Origin: Deltaproteobacteria bacterium
Lineage (GTDB): Bacteria > Desulfobacterota > Desulfobacteria > Desulfobacterales > Desulfosalsimonadaceae
Length of the DNA stretch: 7,076 nt
Assembly: GCA_024280875.1 (NCBI GenBank)
Contig: JAJRPH010000418.1
Coordinates: forward strand, 1-7,076
Reading direction: 5' to 3'
The notes below the pieces were generated by a model. It saw only the letters and a program-made list of their open reading frames with translations. It was not told the origin of the DNA and searched no databases. This document shows, piece by piece, positions 1 through 6,655 of the stretch. Every line of letters starts with the position of its first letter. The stretch's first letter is position 1. Position numbers and translations under genes: made by a program.

Positions 1-1620
1 AAGAACTCTCTCCCGCATACCGGGCCAGCGCATTCCGGCGAACACCGTCCTTTTTGTCGCATTCACACTGATAATGTTTTTCCCAGCCAGTATATTTGCA
101 TTTTTGCCGAGCCTGAAAATGCAGGGGACAGAGAATTCCCGGACCAAAGTAGCCAGATGGCCGACCGGATTGCCTTCTATCACCAGCAGCGCAGCGATCT
201 TCGGCAATATTGACGCAAGCTCCGGCCGGGGATGTTCCACAAGCACGATCGCCCCCTCCCGCACATCCGACGTGTCGTCCTCAGGCCCTAAAAATTTTAC
301 CGGCCCTTCCGCTCTGCCCGGGAATATTGTAATACCACCCTCTATGATAGGCAGAATGTCTCTTCTTTCAGACGATCGGCCGAGGGCCGGATCAGCAGCC
401 GGAAGGGAAATGATCAACTCACGCACCTGCAGGAAATACACTTTACCGTTTTTATCAACCGCCCATTCAATATCCAACTCATGACCAAATTTATCGACCG
501 CCCTGTCGGCGATTTCCGCAATGTTAATAATTTTCTCATTGCTGATATAATCCGACGACCCGGTGACCGGTATCACCCGGGTGATCTTTGGTGAGAGCCC
601 CTTGGAAACCAGGAATGTATCCGCCTGGACCTCGCCCTTAACCATTCGGTTTGCCAGGCCTGGAACGGCGCTGATCACCATGGTTTCGGAATCCGGATCT
701 TCACTGTCGGATGTGTACACCACTCCAGCTGCAGCAGGATCCACCATGGGCATGAAAAGAACGGCCATTGGCGTATCAACTTCCCGAAAATCATTGTGTA
801 TCCGATATTTAACCGCCCGGTCCGTAAATCGGCTGGCAAGCACATGCAGGTAAGCTTTGACAATATTTTCAGTATTAATCCGCAGTTCACTGTCAAACTG
901 CCCGGCAAACGAATGTCTGCCATCTTCACAGACAGCCGACGACCGGACCGCCCACAATCGACTGGGAAACGTCTGGTCAAATAATTCGGCCTGCTCTTTG
1001 ATGGCGTTTCCGATCTCTTCACTGATGGTCGCTTCTCTGATCAATCGGCGAATAGTCTGCGTTCTGGATTTAAACTGTTCCTGATCTTCGATGACATCCA
1101 GGTTATTCAACAGTATCCGGATTCGGTCGTAAAGATTATTGTCTTCGATGAACCGGTTATATGCGGCGGTGGTAACAACAAATCCGGGAAGTACCAGGTC
1201 TTTAAAATATTTCCCGAGACGCCATACACCAAACGCCTTTCCGCCAACCAGCGCCGGATCGGTTTTGATCTGGTTGTCCAGCTTCATAACAAACGGTTGA
1301 TCAGCATCCGGGCCCTGGTCTGAAAACAGTTTATCTGTTTTATTTCTGAGTTGAAAAATGACCTTATACAGGTCCGAATAATGGTCCCCGGTCATCAGGT
1401 TCAGTTCCTGCGCCATCAAAAGGGATTCCGTGATCAGTCTCTGAATCGGGCGTTTGATCCGTTTGTCATAATGACGCATATGGTTTAGGTCTGCTTCAAG
1501 ATCACTTAAGATCTGAAGCGCACTGCCGTTTTTATTCAGCAATGAACGAAGTGTTTCATAGCGAAATCTGAAATGATAATCCTTTTCATAACTCGCAATG
1601 TTTTTCTGATGAGCAGACAT
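1..1620 (-). CDS. PEP synthase/PPDK-like phosphotransferase (PEP/pyruvate-binding protein), C-terminus cut by window
   Basis: The frame is open for 540 codons from ATG at 1620 to the left edge. GGAGGA at 1626-1631 supports the start. Residues 1-110 are a mostly helical region with no catalytic signature. An ATP-grasp region like that of PEP synthase and pyruvate phosphate dikinase follows at about 115-405: VGGKAFG with Lys128, LPGFVVTT near 144-151, AVRSSAVCED with Arg226, a SFAGQ segment at 237-241, AAAGVVYTSD near 296-305, DIEWAVD with Glu385, and FLQVR at 396-400. A swivelling phosphohistidine domain begins near 430. It has GNPVGHLATLVRE at 483-495, where His488 takes the place of the catalytic His and VGH replaces the usual TSH. 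Family knowledge implies ATP-driven His phosphorylation in the cytosol. Whether a C-terminal PEP/pyruvate barrel follows, as in true PEP synthase, cannot be seen. A rifampicin-phosphotransferase-like or regulatory enzyme remains possible. The gene lies 36 nt after a receiver gene. Confidence 0.9.
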   Translation of the reverse strand, partial: MSAHQKNIASYEKDYHFRFRYETLRSLLNKNGSALQILSDLEADLNHMRHYDKRIKRPIQRLITESLLMAQELNLMTGDHYSDLYKVIFQLRNKTDKLFSDQGPDADQPFVMKLDNQIKTDPALVGGKAFGVWRLGKYFKDLVLPGFVVTTAAYNRFIEDNNLYDRIRILLNNLDVIEDQEQFKSRTQTIRRLIREATISEEIGNAIKEQAELFDQTFPSRLWAVRSSAVCEDGRHSFAGQFDSELRINTENIVKAYLHVLASRFTDRAVKYRIHNDFREVDTPMAVLFMPMVDPAAAGVVYTSDSEDPDSETMVISAVPGLANRMVKGEVQADTFLVSKGLSPKITRVIPVTGSSDYISNEKIINIAEIADRAVDKFGHELDIEWAVDKNGKVYFLQVRELIISLPAADPALGRSSERRDILPIIEGGITIFPGRAEGPVKFLGPEDDTSDVREGAIVLVEHPRPELASILPKIAALLVIEGNPVGHLATLVREFSVPCIFRLGKNANILAGKNIISVNATKRTVFAGMRWPGMRERVL

Positions 1621-1656
1621 TTTGATCCTCCATCACCAACAAATATTATATAAAAA

Positions 1657-2037
1657 TCAGGATCTTAATTCTTTGGTTGCGCGTTCGATGATTACCCGCA
1701 GGTCCGCAGGCTTGAACGGTTTAGCTATAAAATCAAAAGCGCCCTTTGATAATGCTTCCCTGGCAATTTCCACCGTGGCATAACCGGTTATAATGATGAC
1801 CTTGGTGCGCCCGGATTTTGCGAGAATCTGTTCCAGGATTTCAATCCCGTCAATTTTTTCCATGCGGATATCGGTAACGACAATATCAAACGGTTCTTGC
1901 TCAAAGCGGGCCAGGGCTGTTTCACCATCCACAAAGGTTTCAACAATATCTCCTGTTTTTTCCAGGGCGGGTTTGAGTCGTTTGCCCACAATATTCTCAT
2001 CATCGATGACCATTATCTTAAGGGGTTGTTCTGACAT
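1657..2037 (-). CDS. Stand-alone CheY-like response regulator receiver (first of two paralogues)
   Basis: This 126-residue protein is essentially one REC domain. The acidic pocket is Asp12-Asp13-Glu14, the phospho-acceptor is Asp56 in VVTDIRM, the switch Thr is Thr84 in IIITGYA, and the conserved Lys is Lys106 in the AKPF segment. All residues needed for phosphorylation are present. There is no DNA-binding, GGDEF or other output domain, so output must be through a protein partner. The ITGYA and DFIAKPF wording resembles the receivers of NtrC-type and hybrid-kinase systems. GGGAG lies about 8 nt before the ATG. It is about 60% identical by eye to the receiver at 3282-3698. The PEP-synthase-like gene follows after 36 nt, which makes that protein the obvious candidate partner (inference). 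No cognate histidine kinase is encoded in the window. Confidence 0.95.
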   Translation of the reverse strand: MSEQPLKIMVIDDENIVGKRLKPALEKTGDIVETFVDGETALARFEQEPFDIVVTDIRMEKIDGIEILEQILAKSGRTKVIIITGYATVEIAREALSKGAFDFIAKPFKPADLRVIIERATKELRS

Positions 2038-2070
2038 TTCTTTTCTCCCGTTACGAATAAAAAATTAATA

Positions 2071-2220
2071 GTCTCGTAAAAAATCAGTTTTCGACGGCAA
2101 AGTATAAAAGTTCAAATTGAAGGCGCGCAAATCCAGAGCAATGATAAGTACTTTTCGTACTTTGAAGCAGCGATGGATGCCGCGCAACGCAGAATTTGGG
2201 CTTTTTACGAAGCCGTCGGA
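2071..2220. repeat. Intergenic palindromic repeat, about 150 bp, MITE/REP-like
   Basis: This fills most of the 202-nt gap between the unrecognised gene and the first receiver. Near its ends are TCGTAAAAA at 2074-2082 and its inverse TTTTTACGA at 2202-2210. A second inverted pair is CGACGGC at 2092-2098 and GCCGTCG at 2212-2218. The two pairs cross, so they cannot both sit in one simple hairpin. In the middle, AAGTAC (2146-2151), a 5-nt loop and GTACTT (2157-2162) form a perfect hairpin. Flanking blocks add imperfect arms: CAAATT near 2113 with AATTTG near 2193, GCGCG-rich blocks, and ATCCA with TGGAT. No ORF is present. The structure looks like a non-autonomous mobile or dispersed repeat, but copy number cannot be judged from one window. 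Confidence 0.6.
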
Positions 2221-2239
2221 ATTGAATCCGCCGGCCGCT

Positions 2240-3220
2240 TCAACTTAACAGATTGCGACCGATTATCATGAGGCTGTCTTCAATGTTTTTTGCCGACATA
2301 TCGAGGTACCACGCGAACTGGCCGTAATCCGTACTTTCAATATGAAATCCCGCAGGAAGAATCTTGTCCAGAATTGCGGACTTGTCTGCGAAAATAAAAA
2401 TAAAATCCGAGTGCTCATAACCGCTTGCCAGGGTTTCCAGCCGGAATTGGAAATCCGGTTTCAACGAATTCAGGCTTAACTGATATTCACTCACTGCCGC
2501 TACCCAGGCAACGCCGTTTTGGATATTTTCAGATCCGGTTTTTGCCTCTTTTCCACTGACATCCATGAGTAAGTGTTTGAGCGGAATGCTGTTAAAATCG
2601 TTAATAGACCGTCTTTCTTCAGGCAGAGCCTGCGCATCTTTCCATAAATCAACCAGATAGATTCCCATGTCCGTTGCCGCAACACCGCTGTTTTCAAACA
2701 AGGCCCGGGTCTTCATGACATCCATTGATTCAATCCCCCCAATAGCATCAAACTGGATGACACTAAAAAATATCTGCTTCATAAAGCCCATTACCGTGGT
2801 ATCATCCGGCGCATGTTTTCCATTAAACCATTGGAGCACATCCGAAAGCAACTGATACTCCGGATCATCTGAGGCTGATGGCGCGGACGCCAAACTCCCG
2901 GGGGTACCGCCAATCAGGTTCCCAGCTGTGAGCTTGTGTTTATCATACGTCACATATAAGCCTTCCCCGCTTTTAGGAACAAGCACACAGGCGTCATAAA
3001 CCATCATCCCCAGCCGCTCAACTACCCCGTCAATCAGGGAGACCACATAGTGGCGGTCAAAAATATATTCCCCCAGGACTTTTTCATGTCCGTCATCAAA
3101 AAGGTCCAGCAGGGCACGCGCATTTTCAAGAAATTTTTTAAATCGGATGGTTTGAATGCAAAAATGCCTGATCCGCGGTTCCTTGTGACTGATTTTTTTT
3201 AATTTTTCCAGGATAGTCAT
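2240..3220 (-). CDS. Hypothetical soluble protein, 326 aa, follows a receiver gene
   Basis: I do not recognise this family. The chosen start, ATG at 3220, has AAGGAG seven nt upstream; an in-frame ATG at 3265 would add 15 residues but lacks a comparable site. The product ends with TGA at 2242-2240. Residues 1-100 are charged and probably helical, with FLENARALLDLFDD at 30-43 and YIFDRHYV at 52-59. A Gly/Ser/Ala/Pro-rich linker lies at about 104-120, followed by a mixed alpha/beta region to the end. No signal peptide, membrane segment, histidine-kinase box, Walker motif or helix-turn-helix is visible. The N-terminal region resembles, weakly and by eye, residues 17-76 of the PEP-synthase-like protein, sharing a pattern of N..AL..L.D followed by an aromatic-Asp pair. 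It follows the second receiver by 61 nt, so a role as a receiver partner is a reasonable but unproven inference. Confidence 0.85.
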   Translation of the reverse strand: MTILEKLKKISHKEPRIRHFCIQTIRFKKFLENARALLDLFDDGHEKVLGEYIFDRHYVVSLIDGVVERLGMMVYDACVLVPKSGEGLYVTYDKHKLTAGNLIGGTPGSLASAPSASDDPEYQLLSDVLQWFNGKHAPDDTTVMGFMKQIFFSVIQFDAIGGIESMDVMKTRALFENSGVAATDMGIYLVDLWKDAQALPEERRSINDFNSIPLKHLLMDVSGKEAKTGSENIQNGVAWVAAVSEYQLSLNSLKPDFQFRLETLASGYEHSDFIFIFADKSAILDKILPAGFHIESTDYGQFAWYLDMSAKNIEDSLMIIGRNLLS

Positions 3221-3227
3221 CGCTATT

Positions 3228-3233
3228 CTCCTT
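3228..3233 (-). promoter_or_regulatory. Ribosome-binding site AAGGAG that sets the start at 3220
   Basis: Read on the minus strand, AAGGAG is followed by seven nt and ATG. This favours the internal Met over the upstream in-frame ATG at 3265 for the unrecognised 326-residue protein. Confidence 0.75.
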
Positions 3234-3281
3234 GGTGGCCCGGCAGCTCCGAAAAATAATTTCAAGAGTCCGGTCCGTTTA

Positions 3282-3698
3282 TTACTCAGCCGGTTCGTTG
3301 TTTATTGAAGAAAAATCGATGGGAGAGCCCAGCGCCTCGGCCGCATTGGCGATAATCCGCCGAAGATCATCCGGTCGAAACGGCTTGGCGATAAAATCAA
3401 AAACCCCCTTTCCCATAGCTTCACGGGCCAGGTCCATTTTCGCATAGCCCGTAATAATGATCACCTTGGTCCGGGGCCATTTTTTTTGCACATGCTCAAG
3501 GACCTGGATGCCATCCATCTCTTCCATGCGGATATCGGTCACCACGATATCAAATTCCTTCTTGTCAATTCGCGCCACAGCTTCTTTCGGATTTTCAAAA
3601 ACTTCCACGCGGCACCCGATCTTATCGAGAGCCGGTTTAAGACGCCTGCCGACAATTGGTTCGTCATCCAGCAGCAGGACTTCCAATAATTTTGTCAT
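3282..3698 (-). CDS. Stand-alone CheY-like response regulator receiver (second paralogue)
   Basis: This 138-residue protein has a REC domain at about 3-122 and a short polar tail. The acidic pocket is Asp11-Asp12-Glu13, the phospho-acceptor is Asp55 in VVTDIRM, the switch Thr is Thr83 in IIITGYA, and Lys105 sits in the AKPF segment, so it should be phosphorylatable. There is no output domain. AAGGAG lies eight nt before the ATG, and the gene ends in TAA. It is about 60% identical by eye to the receiver at 1657-2037, with the strongest conservation around both the phospho-site and the ITGYA and DFIAKPF segments. It differs in a C-terminal extension of about 13 residues. The gene downstream is the unrecognised protein, as the first receiver is followed by the PEP-synthase-like gene, which suggests duplication of a receiver-plus-partner unit. 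Confidence 0.95.
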   Translation of the reverse strand: MTKLLEVLLLDDEPIVGRRLKPALDKIGCRVEVFENPKEAVARIDKKEFDIVVTDIRMEEMDGIQVLEHVQKKWPRTKVIIITGYAKMDLAREAMGKGVFDFIAKPFRPDDLRRIIANAAEALGSPIDFSSINNEPAE

Positions 3699-3717
3699 AT
3701 GAACTTCTCCTTAATAG

Positions 3718-3789
3718 GGCAATTGACGCCACCTTTCGCACCGGTTACATCGTACGTAAAATTGCCGAAGGTTGAAAAGGTTGTTTCGG
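3718..3789. repeat. Small inverted repeats in a 112-nt intergenic gap
   Basis: GGCAATT at 3718-3724 is inverted as AATTGCC at 3760-3766. CCGAA at 3765-3769 is inverted as TTCGG at 3785-3789, and GGTTG occurs twice between the latter pair. On the minus strand the second pair gives a five-bp stem followed by CAATTTT. That is too short a stem and T-run for a confident terminator. It may be mRNA structure ahead of the receiver gene or chance. Confidence 0.25.
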
Positions 3790-3810
3790 TGTTTAAAATT
3801 CATAAGGATT

Positions 3811-4626
3811 TTAAGCCGTTTCTTCCAAAATATTTTTTTTCACATGGACTTCCACATAACTGACCCCGTCAACGTTACCGGCCAGTTCCTTGATGGTTGC
3901 TATTTTTTTTCTTTTCTGCCGGGCTGACGCTTTGGTTGATACCACCACCGATCCATCCCGTGCCTGGACATTAATATCCGCCATTGATTTCAAAAGCGTT
4001 ACATTGACTCTGGCGGAAAGCGCCAGGTTGGATAAACATTTCATGGAATACGTCATAACCTGGAACTTGCGGTATTCTATGGCACCGGTGATGGTTTTGA
4101 CCGCTTCTTCCGGGTCAATCTGGTCCAGATTGATCACCAGATCATATCGGGACAGGTCTGTTTCATCATAGTTATAAGCCGCCAGGGACCATTTTTTTCG
4201 CTGCTGCAGTTCACCCGCCCGCAATTTTTCCACTACCTGAAGACTGATCCCCTTTTGTTCCGCGATTTCCATGGTCCCCCGGCTGTTACCGGACAGGACG
4301 CGAACTTTCATTACATGGGAAATACCGGTGACGTAAAGATGTGCCGCCAGTCCCCAGCAAACAATATTATCCGCCAGCAGATAGTCATAGACTTCAGCCT
4401 CGACGCAGGCCAGGTAATGACGCCATTGCCTGGCCGATAAATTTTTAAACAACGACGGGGTTGTTTCCATGGCTTCATTTAACTTAACGGGATCAATTTG
4501 ATATTTTGCGGCAACATCGGCCAGGATTTGATGCCCCAACCGACTATAGCCCATTGCTTCAGCGACTTTTTCAGCGATTGTTTCTTCTATTTCCATGGCA
4601 TCAGAGGAAATAATAATGATAGACAT
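3811..4626 (-). CDS. Cytidylate-kinase-like family protein lacking the P-loop, with BON-like C-terminus
   Basis: This 271-residue protein aligns almost residue for residue with the neighbouring gene product at 4793-5605, with a single-residue insertion before the QQRKKW segment. Residues 1-190 correspond to the Cytidylate_kin2-type nucleotide kinase fold. QQRKKW at 141-146 and SRYDLVINL at 159-167 match the conserved arginine-rich and YDL signatures. Residues about 201-264 look like a BON-type domain, with DINVQARDGSVVVSTK and a final GVSYVEVHV strand. The nucleotide-binding loop is destroyed: where the paralogue has a GxxxxGK motif at 9-15, this protein has Asp9, Glu14 and Glu15. It is therefore probably not an active kinase and may bind, scaffold or regulate. 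ATG at 4626 is preferred because AAGGAG precedes it by six nt; an in-frame ATG at 4695 would add 23 residues and reach into the repeat. Confidence 0.85.
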   Translation of the reverse strand: MSIIIISSDAMEIEETIAEKVAEAMGYSRLGHQILADVAAKYQIDPVKLNEAMETTPSLFKNLSARQWRHYLACVEAEVYDYLLADNIVCWGLAAHLYVTGISHVMKVRVLSGNSRGTMEIAEQKGISLQVVEKLRAGELQQRKKWSLAAYNYDETDLSRYDLVINLDQIDPEEAVKTITGAIEYRKFQVMTYSMKCLSNLALSARVNVTLLKSMADINVQARDGSVVVSTKASARQKRKKIATIKELAGNVDGVSYVEVHVKKNILEETA

Positions 4627-4632
4627 GATGGT

Positions 4633-4638
4633 CTCCTT
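4633..4638 (-). promoter_or_regulatory. Ribosome-binding site AAGGAG that sets the start at 4626
   Basis: On the minus strand AAGGAG stands six nt before ATG at 4626. The resulting N-terminus, MSIIIIS, matches the MSIITIS start of the paralogous kinase-like protein. This rules against the longer in-frame start at 4695. Confidence 0.8.
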
Positions 4639-4690
4639 TGTTGTTCCGATCGTTTTCGAATACATTCTCGCAGAAAATAAAATCAGACAA

Positions 4691-4757
4691 GGCAAAATTC
4701 GGCGAAAAAGTGGAGTTTATGGTTTATAAATGAGCATTTTGAGCCGAATTTTAACGC
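4691..4757. repeat. Imperfect palindromic intergenic element between the two kinase-like genes
   Basis: AAAATTCGGC at 4694-4703 is perfectly inverted as GCCGAATTTT at 4743-4752, with GGC and GCC just outside the arms. Inside, TTTAT at 4716-4720 and ATAAA at 4726-4730 close a five-nt loop, and the sequence between pairs partly, so the whole element can fold as one long imperfect hairpin. It sits in the 166-nt gap that separates the tandem kinase-like genes. The flank at 4758-4792, up to the stop codon of the upstream gene, has no gene and may belong to the same element. It could be a dispersed repeat, an RNA-processing hairpin, or both. No long T-run follows, so it is not a classical terminator. 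Confidence 0.55.
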
Positions 4758-4792
4758 CGTATGGCCAAGCGCAATAGTTTTTCAACAGCCTG

Positions 4793-5605
4793 CTAAACGG
4801 CATCCGGCGGGGGCTCTACCCCCGCATGGGTTTCAAGATGATATATACCGCTTGTGTTCTCCCGGATAAGATTGAGTTTTTTGGTCAGCTTCCCGGTCAC
4901 CTGGTCCTTGCCTTTCATATAAATCAAAACATTACCGTATTCGCACGTCACGCCGATATTGGGAAACTCATCCACCAGGTCGGCCTTGACCCGGCAGGCC
5001 ACGGACATGTCCTTTACCTTTTGGATATTTTTTTCCGTGCTTTGGAACCTCCTAGTGTCGGCAGCCTGACAGATATAATCCACGGCATTCTCAATTGAAA
5101 GCTTGTGGATACAGATACTTAGATCATAGAGGGAAGTGTCCCAGGGGTCCTGTCCATACAGTGAACGGGTCCATTTCCGCCGTTGCTTGTCATCTTCCTG
5201 GATAAGGATGCGGGCATCCGACGCGGAAATTTTGTCTCTTTCCATCACAACGGCAACACGTCTTTCCAGGTCTGCATTAATTCTCACTTTGAGCACCTGG
5301 GGGATCCCCTTGAGAAGCAGGTGTCCGGCCAGTCCATGATAAACGACATTGTCATCGACGACCCGCTCAACCAGAACGGATCGGATATATGCGACATATG
5401 ACTGCTTGTTGTGCCGGTACCGTTCCAGAATACCCGGCGCATCATGAATTGCTTTTATAAGTTTAATTTCAGGAACATGAAAGTGGCTGCTGGCATCCAG
5501 AAGCACTTCCCTGCTGATCAAACGATAGTTAAGGCGTTGGGCCACTTGCATTGCCACGGCTTTTCCCATGGAATAAGACCCTCGAGAGATCGTAATGATG
5601 GACAT
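4793..5605 (-). CDS. Cytidylate-kinase-like family P-loop protein with BON-like C-terminal domain
   Basis: This 270-residue protein starts at ATG 5605 with a GAAAGGGAA purine run upstream. Residues 1-190 resemble the Cytidylate_kin2/AAA_18-type nucleotide kinase family. The N-terminus MSIITISRGS leads into a GxxxxGK P-loop at Gly9-Lys15, with Ala16 in place of the usual Ser/Thr. The signature DNVVYHGLAGH spans 85-95, and KQRRKW at 140-145 and SLYDLSI at 158-164 supply the arginine-rich and YDL motifs. Residues about 201-262 form a BON-like region (NIGVTCEYGNVLIYMKG, then SGIYHLETH). True cytidylate kinase (Cmk) has no such domain and normally sits in translation or lipid A gene clusters, so housekeeping CMP kinase is unlikely; substrate unknown. 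The P-loop-less paralogue lies downstream. Upstream, 36 nt separate it from the permease. The gene ends in TAG, directly at the edge of the intergenic repeat region. Confidence 0.85.
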   Translation of the reverse strand: MSIITISRGSYSMGKAVAMQVAQRLNYRLISREVLLDASSHFHVPEIKLIKAIHDAPGILERYRHNKQSYVAYIRSVLVERVVDDNVVYHGLAGHLLLKGIPQVLKVRINADLERRVAVVMERDKISASDARILIQEDDKQRRKWTRSLYGQDPWDTSLYDLSICIHKLSIENAVDYICQAADTRRFQSTEKNIQKVKDMSVACRVKADLVDEFPNIGVTCEYGNVLIYMKGKDQVTGKLTKKLNLIRENTSGIYHLETHAGVEPPPDAV

Positions 5606-5641
5606 ATGAATTATTCCCTTTCAGGTTGAACTATTAATATA

Positions 5642-6631
5642 CTAAACGCCATAGACCAGACTGATCATGGCGATCATAACAATCAGAAAAACAATACTGA
5701 CAAGCGCACCTGCCTTGATAAAATCGACCGTTCGATAGTGCCCCGGTCCCATGTACAAGGCATTAACCTGATGCGTCGGGAGCATAAACGAATTACTTGT
5801 GGCCAGTCCAACCACCAGGGCCGCCATACGGGGATCCGTATGGGCCGCTATAGCCATATTGACAACCAGGGGCACCAGCAGAACCGTTGCCCCGACATTT
5901 GAAATTACCAGGGTAAACATGGTTGAAAGAATACCGATAACCGTCAGCAGAATAATCGGCGAAACATCCCCGATGACACTGAGTATAGAATGGGCAATCC
6001 AGGCGGCGGCGCCGGTTTTTTCAGTGGCAATGCCCAGCGGTATCAGGCCGGCCAGGAGAAAAATAGTCCGCCAGTCCACCGACTGATAGGCTTCATCGAT
6101 GGACAATACCCGGGTCAGAATCATGCCCAGGGCGCCGGTCATTAAAGCCACCGAAAGTTGAATTTTAAATCCCATGATCATCACCAGTGCAGTGATCAGG
6201 CATAGCCCGGCCAACAAGGCCTTTTCCGGACGCATCTCTTCCATGTCCAGGGGGATGCTAAAAAGCAGGCCGCCCTCTTCCTGCAATGCCGAGAGACGCT
6301 TCCAGGTCCCATAAAGAGTGACAACGTCACCCACCTGAATGACAATATCATCAATTTTCGCTCGATAGGTTTCTTCATGTCTGTAAACATTCAACGGCGT
6401 GACATGGAACCGATCCTGAAAGTTAATCTGTCTTAATGATTTTCCGGCAAACGGCGACCGGGGCGCGACAACCACTTCCACTGAACCGGCTTTCTGGTCA
6501 CTCAGACTGTCTTTAAAAGTCTCCAGGCTGTCTTTAAGGTGCATCCCTTCAGCTGAAGCCATTCGGAGCACGTCTTTTTTCTGGCCACAGACAGCTATAT
6601 CAATGCCGGACCGTATTTCCACGTCCGGCAT
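5642..6631 (-). CDS. SLC13/DASS-type permease, C-terminal part after an in-frame stop
   Basis: This is the downstream part of a permease whose frame is broken by TAG at 6658-6656; ATG 6631 is simply the first Met after that stop. Residues 1-40 continue an RCK_C-like region (DVEIRSGIDIAVCG). A second RCK_C (TrkA-C) domain lies at about 50-115 and has FAGKSLRQINF and VGDVVTLYG. About six or seven hydrophobic segments follow from 137 to 327. VISNVGATVLLVP at 242-254 matches the second Ser-Asn substrate/sodium motif of DASS carriers, and SFMLPTHQVNALYMGPGHY at 281-299 is the conserved C-terminal signature. The family moves dicarboxylates, sulfate or similar anions with sodium; the substrate here cannot be told. 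Only a poor AGG lies 12 nt before 6631, so independent translation is doubtful. Without the upstream half it would be unlikely to transport. The gene ends in TAG. Confidence 0.8.
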   Translation of the reverse strand: MPDVEIRSGIDIAVCGQKKDVLRMASAEGMHLKDSLETFKDSLSDQKAGSVEVVVAPRSPFAGKSLRQINFQDRFHVTPLNVYRHEETYRAKIDDIVIQVGDVVTLYGTWKRLSALQEEGGLLFSIPLDMEEMRPEKALLAGLCLITALVMIMGFKIQLSVALMTGALGMILTRVLSIDEAYQSVDWRTIFLLAGLIPLGIATEKTGAAAWIAHSILSVIGDVSPIILLTVIGILSTMFTLVISNVGATVLLVPLVVNMAIAAHTDPRMAALVVGLATSNSFMLPTHQVNALYMGPGHYRTVDFIKAGALVSIVFLIVMIAMISLVYGV

Positions 6632-6655
6632 CGGGGAAATTACCCTGAAATCGGG

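Noticed and set aside
74..853. Plus-strand ORFs at 74-484 and 563-853
   Set aside because: Both lie antisense to the PEP-synthase-like gene, have Ser/Arg/Thr-rich translations typical of antisense frames, and lack family motifs.
675..1022. Minus-strand ORF of 115 codons
   Set aside because: It overlaps, out of frame, the PEP-synthase-like gene, whose frame is open for 540 codons and carries clear ATP-grasp and phosphohistidine motifs. The ORF's own product has no recognisable features.
2240..3220. Histidine kinase as partner of the receiver
   Set aside because: No H-box, N-box or G-box ATP-binding motifs and no membrane segments are visible.
3718..3731. Possible sigma-54 promoter on the minus strand (TGGCG ... 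TTGCC)
   Set aside because: The GG and GC dinucleotides are eight nt apart; sigma-54 sites need ten. The match is by chance.
3765..3789. Rho-independent terminator after the P-loop-less kinase-like gene
   Set aside because: The stem is only five bp with a 15-nt loop, and only a short interrupted T-run follows on the minus strand.
4793..5605. Housekeeping cytidylate kinase (cmk)
   Set aside because: The P-loop departs from that of Cmk, a BON-like tail is present, a paralogue is adjacent, and the context is signalling and transport rather than translation or lipid A genes.
5799..6086. Plus-strand ORF of 95 codons
   Set aside because: It is antisense to the membrane half of the permease, whose conserved motifs show that the minus strand is the coding one.
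6632..6655. Frameshift or intergenic gap between two separate transporter genes
   Set aside because: The stop at 6658-6656 and the downstream Met at 6631 are in the same frame, 27 nt apart, with no added stop. One interrupted gene explains it better than two genes or a frameshift.
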